Assembly: GCF_000715075.1 (NCBI RefSeq)
Contig: NC_134103.1
Location: 55,172,730-55,236,729 of the forward strand
Reading direction: 5' to 3'
Source: Nicotiana tabacum
Taxonomy: Eukaryota; Streptophyta; Magnoliopsida; Solanales; Solanaceae
DNA length: 64,000 nt
Shown: piece by piece, positions 40,626-53,883 of the stretch
Layout: every line of letters starts with the position of its first letter
How positions within the stretch are numbered: position 1 is the first letter of the stretch
The notes under the pieces: model-generated
The model's database searches: none
Seen by the model: only the letters and a program-made list of their open reading frames with translations
Told to the model about the DNA's origin: nothing
Position numbers and translations under genes: made by a program

Positions 40626-43600
40626 CAGTATGATAGGAATATTTTTCATGATGGAAGGAAGAATAGATATTCTCTTGAGCTAAATAGCAGAAAATTTACT
40701 CTTGCACTTTTATCTCCTTCTCAAGTGTTTGAAGATCAAAAGAGATTAAGGGAAACAATGGAAAAACCAAGGGGAGGGATAAAAAGTGATCTTGAGGAAA
40801 AAGAAAAGAAAGAAGGCCAAGAGTTAGAAAAAAAGAGAGATGGCCGAGAGAAAGAGAGAGGGCAACAATTTGAGAGAAGAGATAAAAAGGGGCTTGAATG
40901 AAAAAAATAAAAGTCTTGGTGAGAGGAAAGAGGCTAAGGAAATATAAAAAGAGAGTTTTTATATAAAAGCCAAAGAGTGTTTAAATGCAAGAAAAGAGGG
41001 GGGACCCATAATACTACTTACTTACAAAGAAGTTTTGATTAATTCTGAGTTACTAACTTCTTCTTTGCCAAGTAGTATTTCTTCTCTTTTGCAGGATTTT
41101 GAAGATGTCTTTCCTGAAGATATTCCTAATGGATTGCCACCTTTACGTGGCATTGAGCATCAAATTGATTTTGTGCCTAGATCACAAATCCCAAATAGGC
41201 TTGCTTATAAAAGTAATCCAGAAGAGACAAAAGAGCTTCAAAGGCAAGTTGAGAAGCTGCTTGAGAAAGGCTTTGTGAGAGAGAGCACGAGCCTTTGCTC
41301 TATTCCCGTCCTATTGGTACCCAAAAGGATGGAACTTGGAGGATGTGCGTGGATTGTAGAGCAATCAACAAGATAATGGTAAAGTATCGACATCCTATTC
41401 CTCGTCTTGATGACATGTTGGATCAATTACATGGATCCAAAATCTTTTCTAAAATTGATCTAAAAAGTGGTTACCATCAGATTCGAATGAATCCTGGAGA
41501 TGAATGGAAAACTGCTTTTAAGACCAAATATGGGCTTTATGAGTGGTTAGTTATGCCTTTTGGCTTGACTAATGCACCTAGCACTTTCATGAGATTAATG
41601 AATCATATCTTTAAGGATTTTTATGGAAAATTTATTATGGTGTACTTCGATGATATCTTGATCTTTTCTAACACTTTAGAAGAGCATGTAGAACACCTAA
41701 AACAAGTTTTTGAAGTTCTTAGAAAGCAACTCTTATTTGCTAATCTTAAAAAGTGTACTTTTTGTGTGGATCGTGTGATTTTCTTGGGTTTTATGGTTAG
41801 TTCTAAAGGAGTTGAGGTTGATGAAGAGAAAATTAAAGCAATAAAAGAATGGCCAAAACCTAAGAGTGTAACTGAAGTTAGGAGTTTTCATGGACTTGCT
41901 AATTTTTATAGGAGGTTTGTGAGAGACTTTAGCACCATTGCTTCTCTTTTAACTGAAGTTATTAAAAAGGATAAGATTTTTACATGGGGAAAAGAACAAG
42001 ATGATGCTTTTAACTTGTTGAAAGAAAAGTTATGTTCTGCTCCATTGTTACAATTGCCTGATTTTTCTAAATCTTTTGAAATTGAATGTGATGCTTCTGG
42101 CAAAGGAATAGGTGCTGTTTTGATGCAAGATTCTAAACCTATTGCCTACTTTAGTGAGAAGTTGAGTGGAGCCACATTGAACTATTCCACTTATGACAAA
42201 GAGCTATATGCTTTGGTAAGGGCTTTAGCCACATGGCAACATTACTTGTGGCCAAGAGAGTTTGTCATTAAAACTGACCATGAATCCTTGAAATACTTGA
42301 AGAGTCAAGGTAAGCTTAGTAGAAGGCATGCTAAGTGGGTTGAATTCATTGAAACTTTTCCTTATGTAATTTCTTACAAACAAGGGAAAGAGAATGCTGT
42401 TGCGGATGTACTTTCAAGAAGGTATGTCTTAGTTTCTACCCTGACTTCTAAATTGATGGGTTTTGATCAAATCAAGGGACTTTATGCTAATGATGTTGAT
42501 TTTGGCAAGTTTTTTGCAGATTGTAAGTTGGGTCCTTTTGAGAGGTTTAACCTCCAAGATGGGTTTCTCTTTAAGGAAAATAATTTGGGGGGCTTATGGG
42601 TCACTTTGGAGTCCCAAAGACGCTAGACATACTTGCTGAAAATTTCTTTTGGCCTGAAATGAGAAAAGATATTGAAAGAATGTGTGCACAGTGTTTGGAA
42701 TGTAAACAAGCTAAATCTAAAGTGTTACCACATGGTCTTTACACGCCATTACCTGTTCCTACTTCACCTTGGATTGATATTTCTATGGATTTTGTGTTAG
42801 GTTTGCCTAGAACAAGGTATGGTAAGGATAGTATATATGTTGTGGTAGATAGGTTCTCCAAAATGGCTCGTTTTATTCCTTGTTTAAAGACTAATGATGC
42901 TTCACATTTTGTTGATCTTTTTGTAAAAGAAATTGTCAAATTGCATGGTATACCTAGAACTATTATTAGTGATAGGGATGCTAAGTTTTTGAGCCACTTT
43001 TGGCGTGTATTTTGGGGGAAGTTAGGCACTAAATTGTTGTTTTCTACTTCTTGTCACCCACAAACTGATGGACAAACTGAAGTAGTTAATAGAACCTTAG
43101 GAAACATGTTGAGGGCTGTTTTGAAAGGTAAATTAACTTCTTGGGAGGCTCACTTACCTATGATTGAATTTGCTTACAATAGAACAATTCATTCTTCTAC
43201 AGGTATGTTTCCTTTTGAGGTTGTTTATGGTTTTAATCCCTTCACTCCCCTTGATTTATTACCATTACCTACTAATAATATTGTTAATCTTGATGGTAGG
43301 ACAAAGGCTGAGATGATGAAAAAAATTCATGAACAAACAAGGCTAGCAATTGAGAAGAAAAATGAGCAAACTGCCTTGAGAAAGAATAAGGGTCGAAAAC
43401 AAGTTATTTTTAAACCTGGAGATTTAGTTTGGGTTCATTTTAGAAAGGAGAGATTTCCCTCCAAAAGGAAGTCAAAGTTGCACCCTAGAGGAGATGGCCC
43501 ATTTCAAGTCCTTGAAAGGATTGGAGACAATGCTTACAAGCTGGACCTACCTGGTGAGTTCCAAGTAAGTGCTACATTCAATGTTGCTGACTTGTCTTTG

Positions 43601-43909
43601 TTTGATGTAGGATCGAATTCGGGGACGAATTCTTTTCAAGAAGAGGGGAATGATAGCATCAAGGACAAGGATAGAGTTTTGGAAGCTCCAAGGCCATTTA
43701 TAAGATCTCAAGCTAAAGAGTTGCACTCTAAGGTTGCTGGACTTCCATGGCAAATAAAGAAGCTTTTAATTGTAGAGGAAGAGCTCAAGCCCAAAGTAGA
43801 TGAATTATCCAAATTTTACAATTATTTGGTGATCCAAATTGAAGTTCAAGAGAAGGAAGATTGGGCCACCAAATCAGCCCTTGAAGTCCACCAAAGGGGC
43901 TCAAAATGA
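40626..43909 (+). pseudogene. Gypsy-D RT, RNase H and integrase, two frame breaks
   Basis: After a charged linker (40700-41030), RT begins LLQDFEDVFPEDIPNGLPPL. A missing A in the run 41323-41326 breaks VPKKDGTW. The frame 41330-42600 has RT ([37 protein letters not shown]) and RNase H ([33 protein letters not shown]). A small out-of-frame deletion near 42590 removes the start of the integrase zinc domain. The frame 42596-43909 has integrase (CLECKQAKSK; ISMDFVLGLPRT; ISDRDAKFLSHFW; TDGQTEVVNRT), so D, D and E are kept. It ends at TGA 43907-43909 just before the PPT. Confidence 0.9.
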
Positions 43910-43934
43910 GCTTAAAAAGAGGTCCAAAAGGGGG

Positions 43935-44651
43935 TGTTTCAAAGGGAGCCCAATTGGAGTCCAAATCAATAGCCCAAACTAGTAGTTTTAAGGTCCAAAT
44001 CTGACCCAAAGGGATTTGGCCGCCCTCACCTAATTGTAATGACTTTTCTTACTCCTTAGCAACCACCCTACCTAATTGTAATGACTTTTTATGCCTTAGC
44101 AACCACCCTACCTAATTTTAAGGACTTTTTGTGCCTTAGTACTCCTATAAATATTTAGTTCTTCTCATTCATTGAGACACTTCATTATTGATTAAGTATA
44201 TCATACTTTGAGAGTTCTTTTGAACCTTTGTTACTTGTGCTTTGAGATTTATCTTTCAACCTTTACTAGTTCATAGTTCAAGGTAGTAAGATTACTTCTC
44301 TATTGTGATATCTTTGATTTCTTTGTGGTATTCTTAGAAGGAGATTAATACTAGTTATTAATTATTGTCTTAAGTTACTCGTAAAGCGGTCAAGATCTGA
44401 ATCTATTGTTTTGATTTGCTTTTAAGTGAAGGCGTTTGATTTTTTCAATAAATCAAGACGTTGTTGCTTTGATCTTGTCAATGCTATAGAACTTGCGTTC
44501 TTGGAAGTTCTTGGAATTCTTTCCTTGAATTTTCTCATATCCTTTATAATCTGCCCTTTAGTTCTAGTTGTTCAATTCCTTATTGTTATTGCTTCCGCAT
44601 TTACTTTTCAAATTCTTACTCTAATTTGGATTCCCGACCTTGTTGTTATCA
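43935..44651 (+). repeat. Gypsy-D 3' LTR
   Basis: 717 bp, TGTTTCAAAGG...TTGTTATCA, preceded by purine tract AAAAGAGGTCCAAAAGGGGG (43915-43934). TATAAATA at 44146-44153 is the probable TATA box. It contains a near-duplicated 50-bp block (CTAATTGTAATGACTTTTCT, then CCTTAGCAACCACC, at 44031, 44073 and 44113). Confidence 0.88.
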
Positions 44652-44652
44652 G

Positions 44653-45225
44653 GCGATGTCGTTCTCCAGTTGATTGGTTCTAGCTTGGGGAGGCTAGGTT
44701 GTTGGGCACTAATTTGGTTCGTGATGCTTTGAAGAAGGTGAAATTGATTCAGGAGCGACTTTTTACAGAGCAGTCCAGGAAAAAGCTTTATGCTGATAGA
44801 AAGGCTCGTGATATGGCATTCATGGTAGGCGAGAGGGTTCTACTCAAAGTTTAGCCCGTGAAGGGTGTGATAAGGTTCGGGAAAAAGGGAAAGTTGAGCC
44901 CTCGATATATTGGTCCTTTGAGATTCTAGAGAGAGTTGGTGAGGTGGCTTATAGACTTGCTCTGCCACCTAGCTTATCAGGAGTTCATCCAGTGTTCCAT
45001 GTTTCCATGCTCTGGAAGTACTATGAGGATCCATCACATGTGTAAGATTTCAGCTCGGTGCAGTTGGACAAGGACTTGGCTTATGTTGAGGAGCTGTTAG
45101 CCATTTTGGACAGGCAGGTTCGAAAGTTGAAGCCGAAGAGCATTGCGTCGGTGAAAGTCCAGTGGAGAGGTCAACCAGTCGAGGAGGCGACTTGGGAGAC
45201 CGCACATGATATGCAGAGCTGACAT
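44653..45225 (+). pseudogene. Tekay-B integrase C-terminus and chromodomain
   Basis: Resumes right of Gypsy-D at GRRCRSPVDWF, with KVKLIQERLFTEQSRKKLYA, GKKGKLSPRYIGP and a C-terminal chromodomain (about 45086-45222). The chromodomain is open and keeps YVEE...ILDRQV...VKVQWRGQPVEEATWE, including both tryptophans. The upstream part has a few frameshifts and one TAG (44852). Confidence 0.85.
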
Positions 45226-47521
45226 CCTCATCTTTTTGGCACTTCAGGTGTGTCTCTAAACTTGTTCGACGATGAATGTTTGTTTAAGAGGGAAGAATAT
45301 AACGACCCGGCCAGTCGTTTTGTGTATTTGAGCCCCTTCCCCTATATGATGCTTCCCATAGGTGCATTTATTATTATGTAGCTGAGGGGATGGTTGGTTT
45401 GGTTTCGGGAAGGTTTTGGATTGAATTCGAACACTTAGTTCCTAGTTTGGAAGCTTAAGTTAGAACTGTTGACCAAAGTTTGACTTTTGTGTATTTGCCC
45501 TCGGATCGTAGTTTTTATAGTTCAGTTTGAACTGGATGGTGATTTTGAAATTAGGCGTATGTCTGGATTTTGATTCAGAGGTTGTTGATTTGGCTCTAAT
45601 TGACGAAAGCTGTAAGTTTGAGGTTTAGAAGTTCATAGGTTTGCCCTATAGTTGACTTTGTGGTTATCAATGTCCGTTTGGGATTATGAGCCTTGGAATA
45701 GGTTCATATGGTGATTTATGACTTGTCTGTAAAATTTGGGGTGATTCCGAGTTGTTTAAGCATGTTTGGCATAAGTTTGGAATTCAAAAATTTGGATTAG
45801 TTCATTAAGTTTGAATTGAAGTGCGATTCATGGTTTTGACATAATTGTGTGTGATTTGAAGGCTCGAGTAAGTCCATGTTAGGTTTTGGGATTGGGTGGT
45901 ATGTTTGGACTGCATCCCGAGGGGTTCGGGTGAGTTTCGGATAAGCTTCGGCTCATTTTGGCCTTGGTGGGCAGTTATGTTATGATGTTTTTGCACCTAC
46001 GAGGTCAGAACCGCAGGTGCGAGTCCGCAAATATGGATGGTTGGCCGCAGATGCTAAGATGGGAGTAAGACAGCTTGGTCCCTAGATGCGAAGGACCTTG
46101 CGTAAATGTGATGGCACATATGCGCATCCTTGACCACGGAAGCGGCTCCGCATGTGCGAGGTATTGGTCCGCAGAAACGAAATCTTAGGATTTAAGTGGA
46201 TTCCGCTTCTGCAATAGTTTTTCGCAGATGCAATGTCGTAGAAGCGACTTATGGTCCACGGGAGTGAAAGTGCTAGGCAGAATATATCTTGAGCGAGGGT
46301 TTAATTTCATTTATCACATTTTAGATTGGGAGCTCGAATTTGGGAGAATTTTGAGGGGATTTTCATGATATGGTTTCAGGTAAGTGTTTTTACTCGAATT
46401 TGATTATTATTCATGATTCCAACCTTGATTTTAGCAATTGAATGATGAATCTAAGTGAAGAAATTGGGGAGTTTAGTAAAAACTTCTAAAGTGTAAATAC
46501 AGGATTTGAACCCCAATTTGGACTCCGAATTGGATAAAACTTGTATGGTCGGACTCGTATTGGAATAGGTATTTGGAATTTGTGAGTTTTGTCGGGTTTT
46601 GGGATGCGGGACCGAGGTTGACTTTTCATATTTGAATCGAGATCACAACTTTATCGTTTGGGGTTGTTTTATATAACTTTTATTGATATTATTAAGTTAT
46701 TTCAGCTAGATTCGAGCCGTCCGTATATTGATTCACGCATGAAGGGATGTTTAGAGTACTGATTTGGCCTGTTTGAGGTAACTATCTTGCTTAACTTTGT
46801 GTGTGAGAATACCCCTCAGGATTTAGCCTCAATTGTTATTTGTGTTATGTGAAAAATGACGTGTACATGAGGTGACGAGCATGTACACGAGTGCTATGTG
46901 TGGTTTATGACCGGATTTGACTCGAGGTTGCTCTTATTGCCTTAGTTTGATTGAGAGATCTCTGTTCTACGTGTATTCACTTAGATGATTACTTGAGTTT
47001 ATTTTTCAATGCTAGAGATCATGTTTTAGGATTTTATTTCCTAAATTAGCCAAGTTGGGCGTTTGTGAGATTGTTGCTAAATTGAATCGACTAAATTCAT
47101 ACTTATATGTCGAACATCCATCTGCATTTTTGTATTGATATGTCCTTGTGCACTGCGTTGGCAGATTGTGTGTTTATTTCTTGATGACAATTGTTGGCAT
47201 GTTATGTTATCATGGTTGTGGCACATGTAGACGTGTTGGGCGGATTGTTTGCGTATTGGCAAGAGGTCTTTGCCGTGCTATTATTATTATTGATATTGCA
47301 CATGTGGCGAGATAAGGTGGGTTATATCGAGTTTCCAAATGTGGCGAGACAAGGTGTAATGAATTGTTAATACGCGTGTGGTGAGACAAGGAGGGCATTT
47401 ACTTTATTTTAGCACATATTTTCTTGAGGCTGGTATAGTGATGTTTTTGTACGTGATCGTTTTAGGGATTATTCTTGCTGAGATTATATTATGTTTTGGA
47501 TGTCATTTCTAATATTATTGC

Positions 47522-50500
47522 TGTCACGCCCCGACCTCGGGGAGCGCGATCAACGCTCAACCGAGATACCCCGGTTAAGTAAGCCTGCTAGATGTCTTCT
47601 ACCCAACCTTGCCCATTAACAATATAAGAACCAATACAAGTGATAGACATGAGAAGAGTCAATTGTTCCACAATCTTTTCCATTACCAAAGGATATTCAT
47701 ATATGATTTCCAAAATATTACAAGTTTATAGATATGATGAAGAATATGTTTGCCCAAATACCAGCATCAAACACCACCCACAATCTGTCTACGAAGACTT
47801 TAAGTGCAACAGAAGAGTAGTATGGAAGTGCCAGCGACAATGCCCCGGCTATACCTCGAAACATAAAGTACAACGTCAAATTACATGAAGCCCGGAACAG
47901 AATAGGGCTCACCAAAATCTGCTGAATAGAGAGTAACTGCTAACGAGGATCAAAATCGCCCACTGACGAACCACCTGCATCCATTGAAGATGCAGCGCCC
48001 CCGACAAAAGGGACGTTAGTACATATGGAATAGTACTAGTATGTAAAGCTATATGTCCTCTTTCAAAATAGAATGCCAATATAAGAAAGGGAAAACCATA
48101 GAAACAACAAGTCACCATCAACAATATCCAAATTCCCAGTTAAAACATAACATTTTTCAAAATACGAAAATAATATATATTTTTGGTTGGGAGATCATTA
48201 GCACCGATATACAACCGTGTTTTTAGCATGGAGTCTGATCACGCCCGATCGGCTAAGCCATCTCCCCACGAACAATGTGGTTTGACATGCGATGTGAAAA
48301 AAGGTGTTATCAAGAGTAGTACCACCATGTGCGCAACATGGCATCCGATCTCCACCCGATCGGCTAGGCCGCCTTCCCACATATGCCGTATGGGTTGACT
48401 TTATAATTCACAACTAATATCAATCTCATCCCAATTAAGGGAAATAATCACAATCACATCAATATTTCAATCTCATCCCAAATAAGGGGAATAATCATAA
48501 TCCACCCCTACACCGGCACGTATAGTTTCGGGTGTGGGCCTTATGGCCCACCCTTTCTCGATTTGCTAATGATACTCCCAAAAATATTTTTGTTTTGCAC
48601 ACACAGGAAACAAAAGTACAAATATATTTTATATTCACCTCTTAACCTTTCACCCTATATATATAGCTTCGTTAGTACTTTCAACCATTCACAACATCAT
48701 TATTTCCTTGGCTCTCTTGGCCATACTTATGATTCTTCATCCATGGCACGCTGGCCGTATTTTATATTCCACATTTTCATTTCTTTACTCTCATGGATCA
48801 TCATCATAAACATCAACAAATAGAATATTCCAGAAATCACAACTTTAGGTTTATTAGTAACGACGACTTTTAACACAATGGATTTCTTTCCAAGAAATGG
48901 AGTAAAATGATTGGCAATCGAAACACAAGTTAAAATCATAAACGAGTAACACATCATTTATTCTTGGAATACTTTTCCCCAAAAGGGCAATGCACAATTT
49001 CAACTCATGAAGATATAAGAGCTCAAAACACATTGAAAATACTTACAAAGCATAGCATTAGTTAAAATAACCACATTTGAGCTTGACTCGGGTATATAAC
49101 CTTTTAGTCAATCCTATTTTAGAAGTCAGTTTGGAACAGTTGAATCAAGGCTTATTTCATAACCTTTCTCACATCATTTTATTTCCTTGTCACCATTGAC
49201 CACAAGTATAACTTTCATTCTTGGCTCGTTGTGCACACTTTATATCTCCAATCCACCTCTTTCACTTTCAAGCATCCTTATAGATTATCAACAACAAGGC
49301 ATTTCAAATCAAGACTTTAGGTACATATATAAGCAATTGGAGTTTTAGACGCATGGAGTATTCTTTCCAAGTTAAGCATAATGGACTTTCATTTGAAACA
49401 CGACTCAAGCCATAACATTTAAATACACATATCATTCTTGAACACATTTCCGAGGGATAACATAATGTGATAGGAACATTCAGAACACATTTTGAATACA
49501 TAATTCTCGACACTTGCTTACTCGAAACAATCAAATTTATTGGAAACAACTCGAAACATGGGAATAAGGAACTTGAGCCAACCATACTTGAAACTTACGG
49601 GAACATCATGGAATTCAATTTTAAGAGAGTAGTTTAGCCGACATACCTTGTTTGAGCTTTCCTTAAGTTACTACAATGTCCCAAAACTTCTTAACAATAA
49701 CAATCTATAGGAAGATAGCAAAAATCGGATAATAATTATAAGGATTCTCATGGTGTAATTGTCTTAGGAATTTTGTCAAACACCTAGTATGCAAAATAGA
49801 CTATAAAGCTCTACAATGGTAATCCCTTCCTCCCTCAACCAATTTCAACAAGAAACTAACCAAAATGGTTCATTAATCTCACATACTACAACCTATTGTC
49901 ACATGCATGGCCTATTTCCAATCCCCACAATATACTTAGACCCTAGAATAACTTACATGGGTGGTATAGGACATGAACTTACCCGGATAGATAGTGGTCT
50001 AGTGAGTGGCTTCCTTGATTCTTGAAGATTGGTGCAAGAATGGGTGATTAGAATGCTAGGTTTTCTCCTTCTCTCTCTAAAATACTCTTACCTCTCTCTA
50101 AAATCATCAGACATTTGCTTCAAAATGAGCCCCTAAGGCTATTTATTAAAATGGGGCCGGGTTATAAAAATTAAAAAATGGACCCTCCGAACTCAGGTCT
50201 GCAGTCGCAGAATGGATCGCATAACAGATATGCGGCCCGCAAAATGGGCCGCGAAAATGATGCCAAGAACTAGGATGGTCTCGACCGGTCTGCGATGGGT
50301 TTGCGGTCCACAGAACACTTATGCGGCCGCAGAATGGACCGCAGAATGACCCAACAAAATTCTTCATGCCAAATCTGCGACGGAAAATATAGACCGCAAA
50401 ATGGATATGCGATCACAGAATGGACTGCAAAATGACCTTCAAAATTCAACAAACTTTTTGCTCAACTCTGCGATTATTATGCGGCCTGCGAAATGATTCT

Positions 50501-50673
50501 GCGATTGTGAAACAGACCGCAGAATTGCCTTCTTCTGCTAAAAGCTTCCATCTACTCCTTAGTGCATTCTTCAATTGGCAAAATTGAAGATTAACTACTA
50601 CATCCGTACACATCACCCTACCTCGGCACCACAAATCTTGAATCCCTTGGCAAAAGTTTTACGGGGCCTTACA
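47522..50673 (-). mobile_element. Solo LTR-2 in the Tekay-B 3' LTR
   Basis: Plus strand TGTCACGCCCC...GGGGCCTTACA, 3152 bp, with perfect 5-bp target duplication ATTGC at 47517-47521 and 50674-50678. Orientation is minus, because the reverse strand starts TGTAAGGCCCCGTAAAA as gypsy LTRs do. There are no internal genes, PBS or PPT, so this is a solo LTR left by LTR-LTR recombination. Short ORFs within it are not genes. Confidence 0.9.
50195..50530. repeat. CpG-rich GCGGCCGCAGAATG word island in solo LTR-2
   Basis: Repeats of GCAGAATGGA, CCGCAGAATG, TATGCGGCCCGC and TGCGGTCC in an otherwise AT-rich LTR. Confidence 0.75.
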
Positions 50674-51399
50674 ATTGCTGTGATGGGACGAAAGTAATAT
50701 GTTAATTCTGTACTCATCTTCATTGAAATTTTGTACTGTATTTTCATAAACTGTGGAATTTCGTCCATCATGATATTTCCTATGCCTTCTCTTCTATTTG
50801 ATGATTTGTTGATATTATTTTTGCACTTCATATTATATTGCCAGTATTGATTTATCGAACATGCTATTCTACTAGTGAGTATCATATGACTTGAGAATCG
50901 TTACTACTTCCTCGGGGTTAGTCTTGATACTTGCCGGGTATCGATTGTAGTGTACTCATACTACACTTCTGCACATCTTTTTGTGCAGGTCCTCAGGTGG
51001 GTCCTAGCAGAGTTTCAGACTAAGTTTGGCGTTCACACAGAGACTTAGGGTGAGCTGCACTTCATAGATCTATTTCACAGTTTCCGAGTCCCTGTTCTAT
51101 TATCATTCCTGTATATTTGTATTTAAGGCAGTTGGTTATGTATTCATACATATTCTCTAATCGTGGTAGCTCATGTACTTTTACCACCTAGTCTTGGGGT
51201 TGTGCGATGTTTGCTGTGTTTATGCCGTTTTATGATTTTATCAAATTTTGTTAATGTTTTGGATTATTAGTGTCTTTATTTACGCTATATTGATATTAAT
51301 TTAAGAAAATAGACTTCATTTTATTGAATGCGAGTTGGCTTGCTTAGCAAGTTTGGCTAGGCGCCATCACGACCTTAAGGTAGGATTTGGGTCATTACA

Positions 51400-53868
51400 T
51401 AGTGCATCGCACCTACGAAATCCTGAACAACGGTGCGAAGTCACTTTTGCTGTGGCTGAGACACATTTGTGAAGGTGATGTAGCCTTGTGATTGGCCGCA
51501 TCTGTGGAAGAGGGAGCACAGGTGCGTGGTCGCACCTGTGGAGTATATGGTTGCAGATGTGAGGAGCAGGCCTTGAGTTGGAAGTCCACATGTGTGGACC
51601 TTGTTGTGTAGATGAATGGTCGCACCTGCGGGGAATATGCATAGCTGCAGAGTCGCAGATGCGATAGTGGTGGCGCAAATGCGAAGGGAGACTAGATAGG
51701 TAGAAGCTCACAGATGCGAGCCTTAGACCGCAAATGCGGTGTTGCAGATGCGGCAATTTTGTCCCCAAATGCGGAACCACTAGTAGACTTCATATATTTC
51801 GGGGGTTAGTTCATTTTTCATTATTTTGAGAGTTGGAATTCGATAAGAGGCAATTTTTGAGGAGATTTTCATCACTACTTTGTGGGTAAGTAATTTTCAC
51901 TTGAATTTGACTATATATCTTGAATCCCCATGGATTTATACACTTTAATCATGAAATTCTGAAGGATAAATTGAGGTTTTTTTTCTACAACTTAAGAGGG
52001 TGAATTTTGAGGATTTGAGGTTTGATATTGACTCAGTTTTGGAATCTAATTATATTGTCGGACTCATGGGGTTATAGGCAGTTAGGATCTACCCCTTGAC
52101 TTGGGTTTTGACCATGGGGGCCCGGGTTGACTTTTGTTGACTTTTGGTATTTGATTAAAGATTAAAATTTTATTGTTGGAGTGCATTTCTGTAGCATTAT
52201 TTGATGTTATTGAGTTGTATTTGACTAGATTTGAGGTGTTTGGAGGTTTATTTGAAAGGAATAGTTGTTTTGGAAGGTTGAAGTTTTTATCGGGTAGAAG
52301 TAAGCCGCTTGTCTATCTTTGTAACAGAGAATTCTCCCCGTAGGCAATTTATGTGCTATTTCCTATTAGATTTAGGTGCATCTTATATGCAAGGTGACAA
52401 GCGTATATGCATGGTTAGGTTATGACTATAGCCGGTTAGAGTTAGGCTTATATTATGCCTTGTTGATACTTTATAAATTGTTATCCAAACTTCATTGATT
52501 TCTTTGACTATGTGATGAATCTTAAGTCATGCTTAGAGAATATGTTAGTATTATCACTTGTTGATTTGAACTTGATGGACTTATTTCACCGTGTTGGGTT
52601 ATCTATTTTAGCCATATCCATGCAATTGCCTTATTTGACTTATGATTAGTGATTATTGGCTCTTGTTGCTCGTGTTTGATATTATGATCGGGCTTAAGAA
52701 TCATAAATGAACAAATTGAATTGTTATAGAAAGTTGAATTACATGATTATCCATAGTTATCTCTTATTCATGTTAATATTCATCCGTGTTATATTATTTT
52801 ATCCTGGTGCGTCTTTATTACATCATCTCATATTCTTTTATCAGAGTTGGAGAGTTGTATATTGAGGAAAGTTGAGAATTTTAGCACTAAGGACCAAGCG
52901 GATATTGATTATGGACTTCAATATTATCAGTTAATCGGTTTTCACATTGCAACAACACTTGGATAGGTTCGTCCCTTCAGAGTCAAGTGATTACTCATGT
53001 TACTTTGGGCCATGTGAGCGCAAGCGCCTAGATTGGTTCTAGTTTGACCCTTGGCCAGTGTCAGGTGTATGATGTGGTATTGTGAGGTGTTGGATTTGAT
53101 CATGAGAATGCATATGCATTCTAGATTCATGCAGTAGCTCTTATATATACATATTGATTTGGTTTATATCATGATTTTGGAATAAATTGAGATATTGACT
53201 TGTTTAGTACCTTATTTGCCTGAAAAATATGTCTAAATATCAAATATTATTGTGCCTTTGCCTTGTACCTATTTGATGATATCATGCCTTAGTAATTATT
53301 CTGTTTAATGCTTTTACTTGCTTATTAAACTAGTAGTAAGTGTGAACCCTCGTCACTTCTTTTTCGATGTTAGACTTGATACTTACTAATCATTTTGATT
53401 TTGTACTCATACTACATTTTTGCACATTTTGTATAGATTCTGAGGCCGGTACCATTCATACCCATCCTACTATATATAGACTTTCTTAGGAGACTTCATG
53501 GTGAGCTGCCTTATTGTCCGATCCGCTGCACACGGAGGCCCACTCCCTTAATTATCTAGCTCTATCTTTTATTTTTTTCAGACAGATATTGCTATGTTGT
53601 TAGACATAATATACTCTTATTATTAGATGCTCGTGATGTTGTGATAACGAGTTTTGGGCTTTGCTAGACAGTTGTGGTCATGCTTAGACCCTGTCTTAGA
53701 TATTTGTATCTTATTATTGGTTTTGAGACTGTTTCCACTTTTATGTTTTATCATTACTCTATTAATAACTTAATAAGTTGACTTTTGTTATTGCTGTTGG
53801 GTGTTGGCTTGCCTAGCAAGCAGGTTAGGCGCCATCACTACCTTTGGTGGGATTTTGGATCATGACCA
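51400..53868 (+). repeat. Tekay-A 5' LTR, second part
   Basis: Continues the LTR from 32612 and ends TTTTGGATCATGACCA at 53868. The initial 380 bp (51404-51780) is the GCAGATGCG-type CpG-rich island, which produces several false ORFs on the minus strand. The rest is AT-rich and non-coding. Confidence 0.8.
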
Positions 53869-53870
53869 AG

Positions 53871-53883
53871 TTGGTAGCAGAGC
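53871..53883 (+). promoter_or_regulatory. Tekay-A primer binding site, one mismatch
   Basis: TTGGTAGCAGAGC two bases after the LTR, against TTGGTATCAGAGC expected for initiator Met tRNA. Confidence 0.85.

Larger units (their letters stand above)
38530..44651 (+). mobile_element. Gypsy-D: Ty3/gypsy element nested in Tekay-B, 5' LTR mostly deleted
   Basis: Only the last 53 bp of the 5' LTR remain (38530-38582). The PBS TGGTATCAGAGC at 38585-38596 follows two bases after it. The 3' LTR is complete at 43935-44651. The 53-bp tails differ at three positions. Gag, protease, RT, RNase H and integrase are all recognisable and far better kept than in the Tekay elements. No chromodomain was seen; the clade is not assigned. 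Confidence 0.9.
32613..51399 (+). mobile_element. Tekay-B: Ty3/gypsy chromovirus inserted in the Tekay-A 5' LTR
   Basis: Starts TGTAATGACTTGGCAGTCG and ends TTTGGGTCATTACA. Flanks TAATG/TAGTG are a target duplication with one mismatch. The internal order is gag (35525-36672), protease-RT-RNase H start (36730-38527), Gypsy-D insertion plus deletion, integrase C-terminus and chromodomain (44653-45225), purine tract, and 3' LTR (45298-51399, itself split by solo LTR-2). Confidence 0.88.
45298..51399 (+). repeat. Tekay-B 3' LTR, split by solo LTR-2
   Basis: LTR sequence is at 45298-47521 and 50674-51399, together about 2.9 kb. It begins TATAACGACCC instead of TGTAATGAC, after purine tract TTTAAGAGGGAAGAA. 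It ends TTTGGGTCATTACA. Confidence 0.88.

Noticed and set aside
49816..50025. ORF of 69 codons resembling a small secreted protein
   Set aside because: It lies inside solo LTR-2, which has perfect ends and target duplication. No family motif was seen.
51367..51780. Minus-strand ORF of 137 codons rich in His/Arg/Ser
   Set aside because: It lies in the Tekay-A LTR word island and has no known motif.
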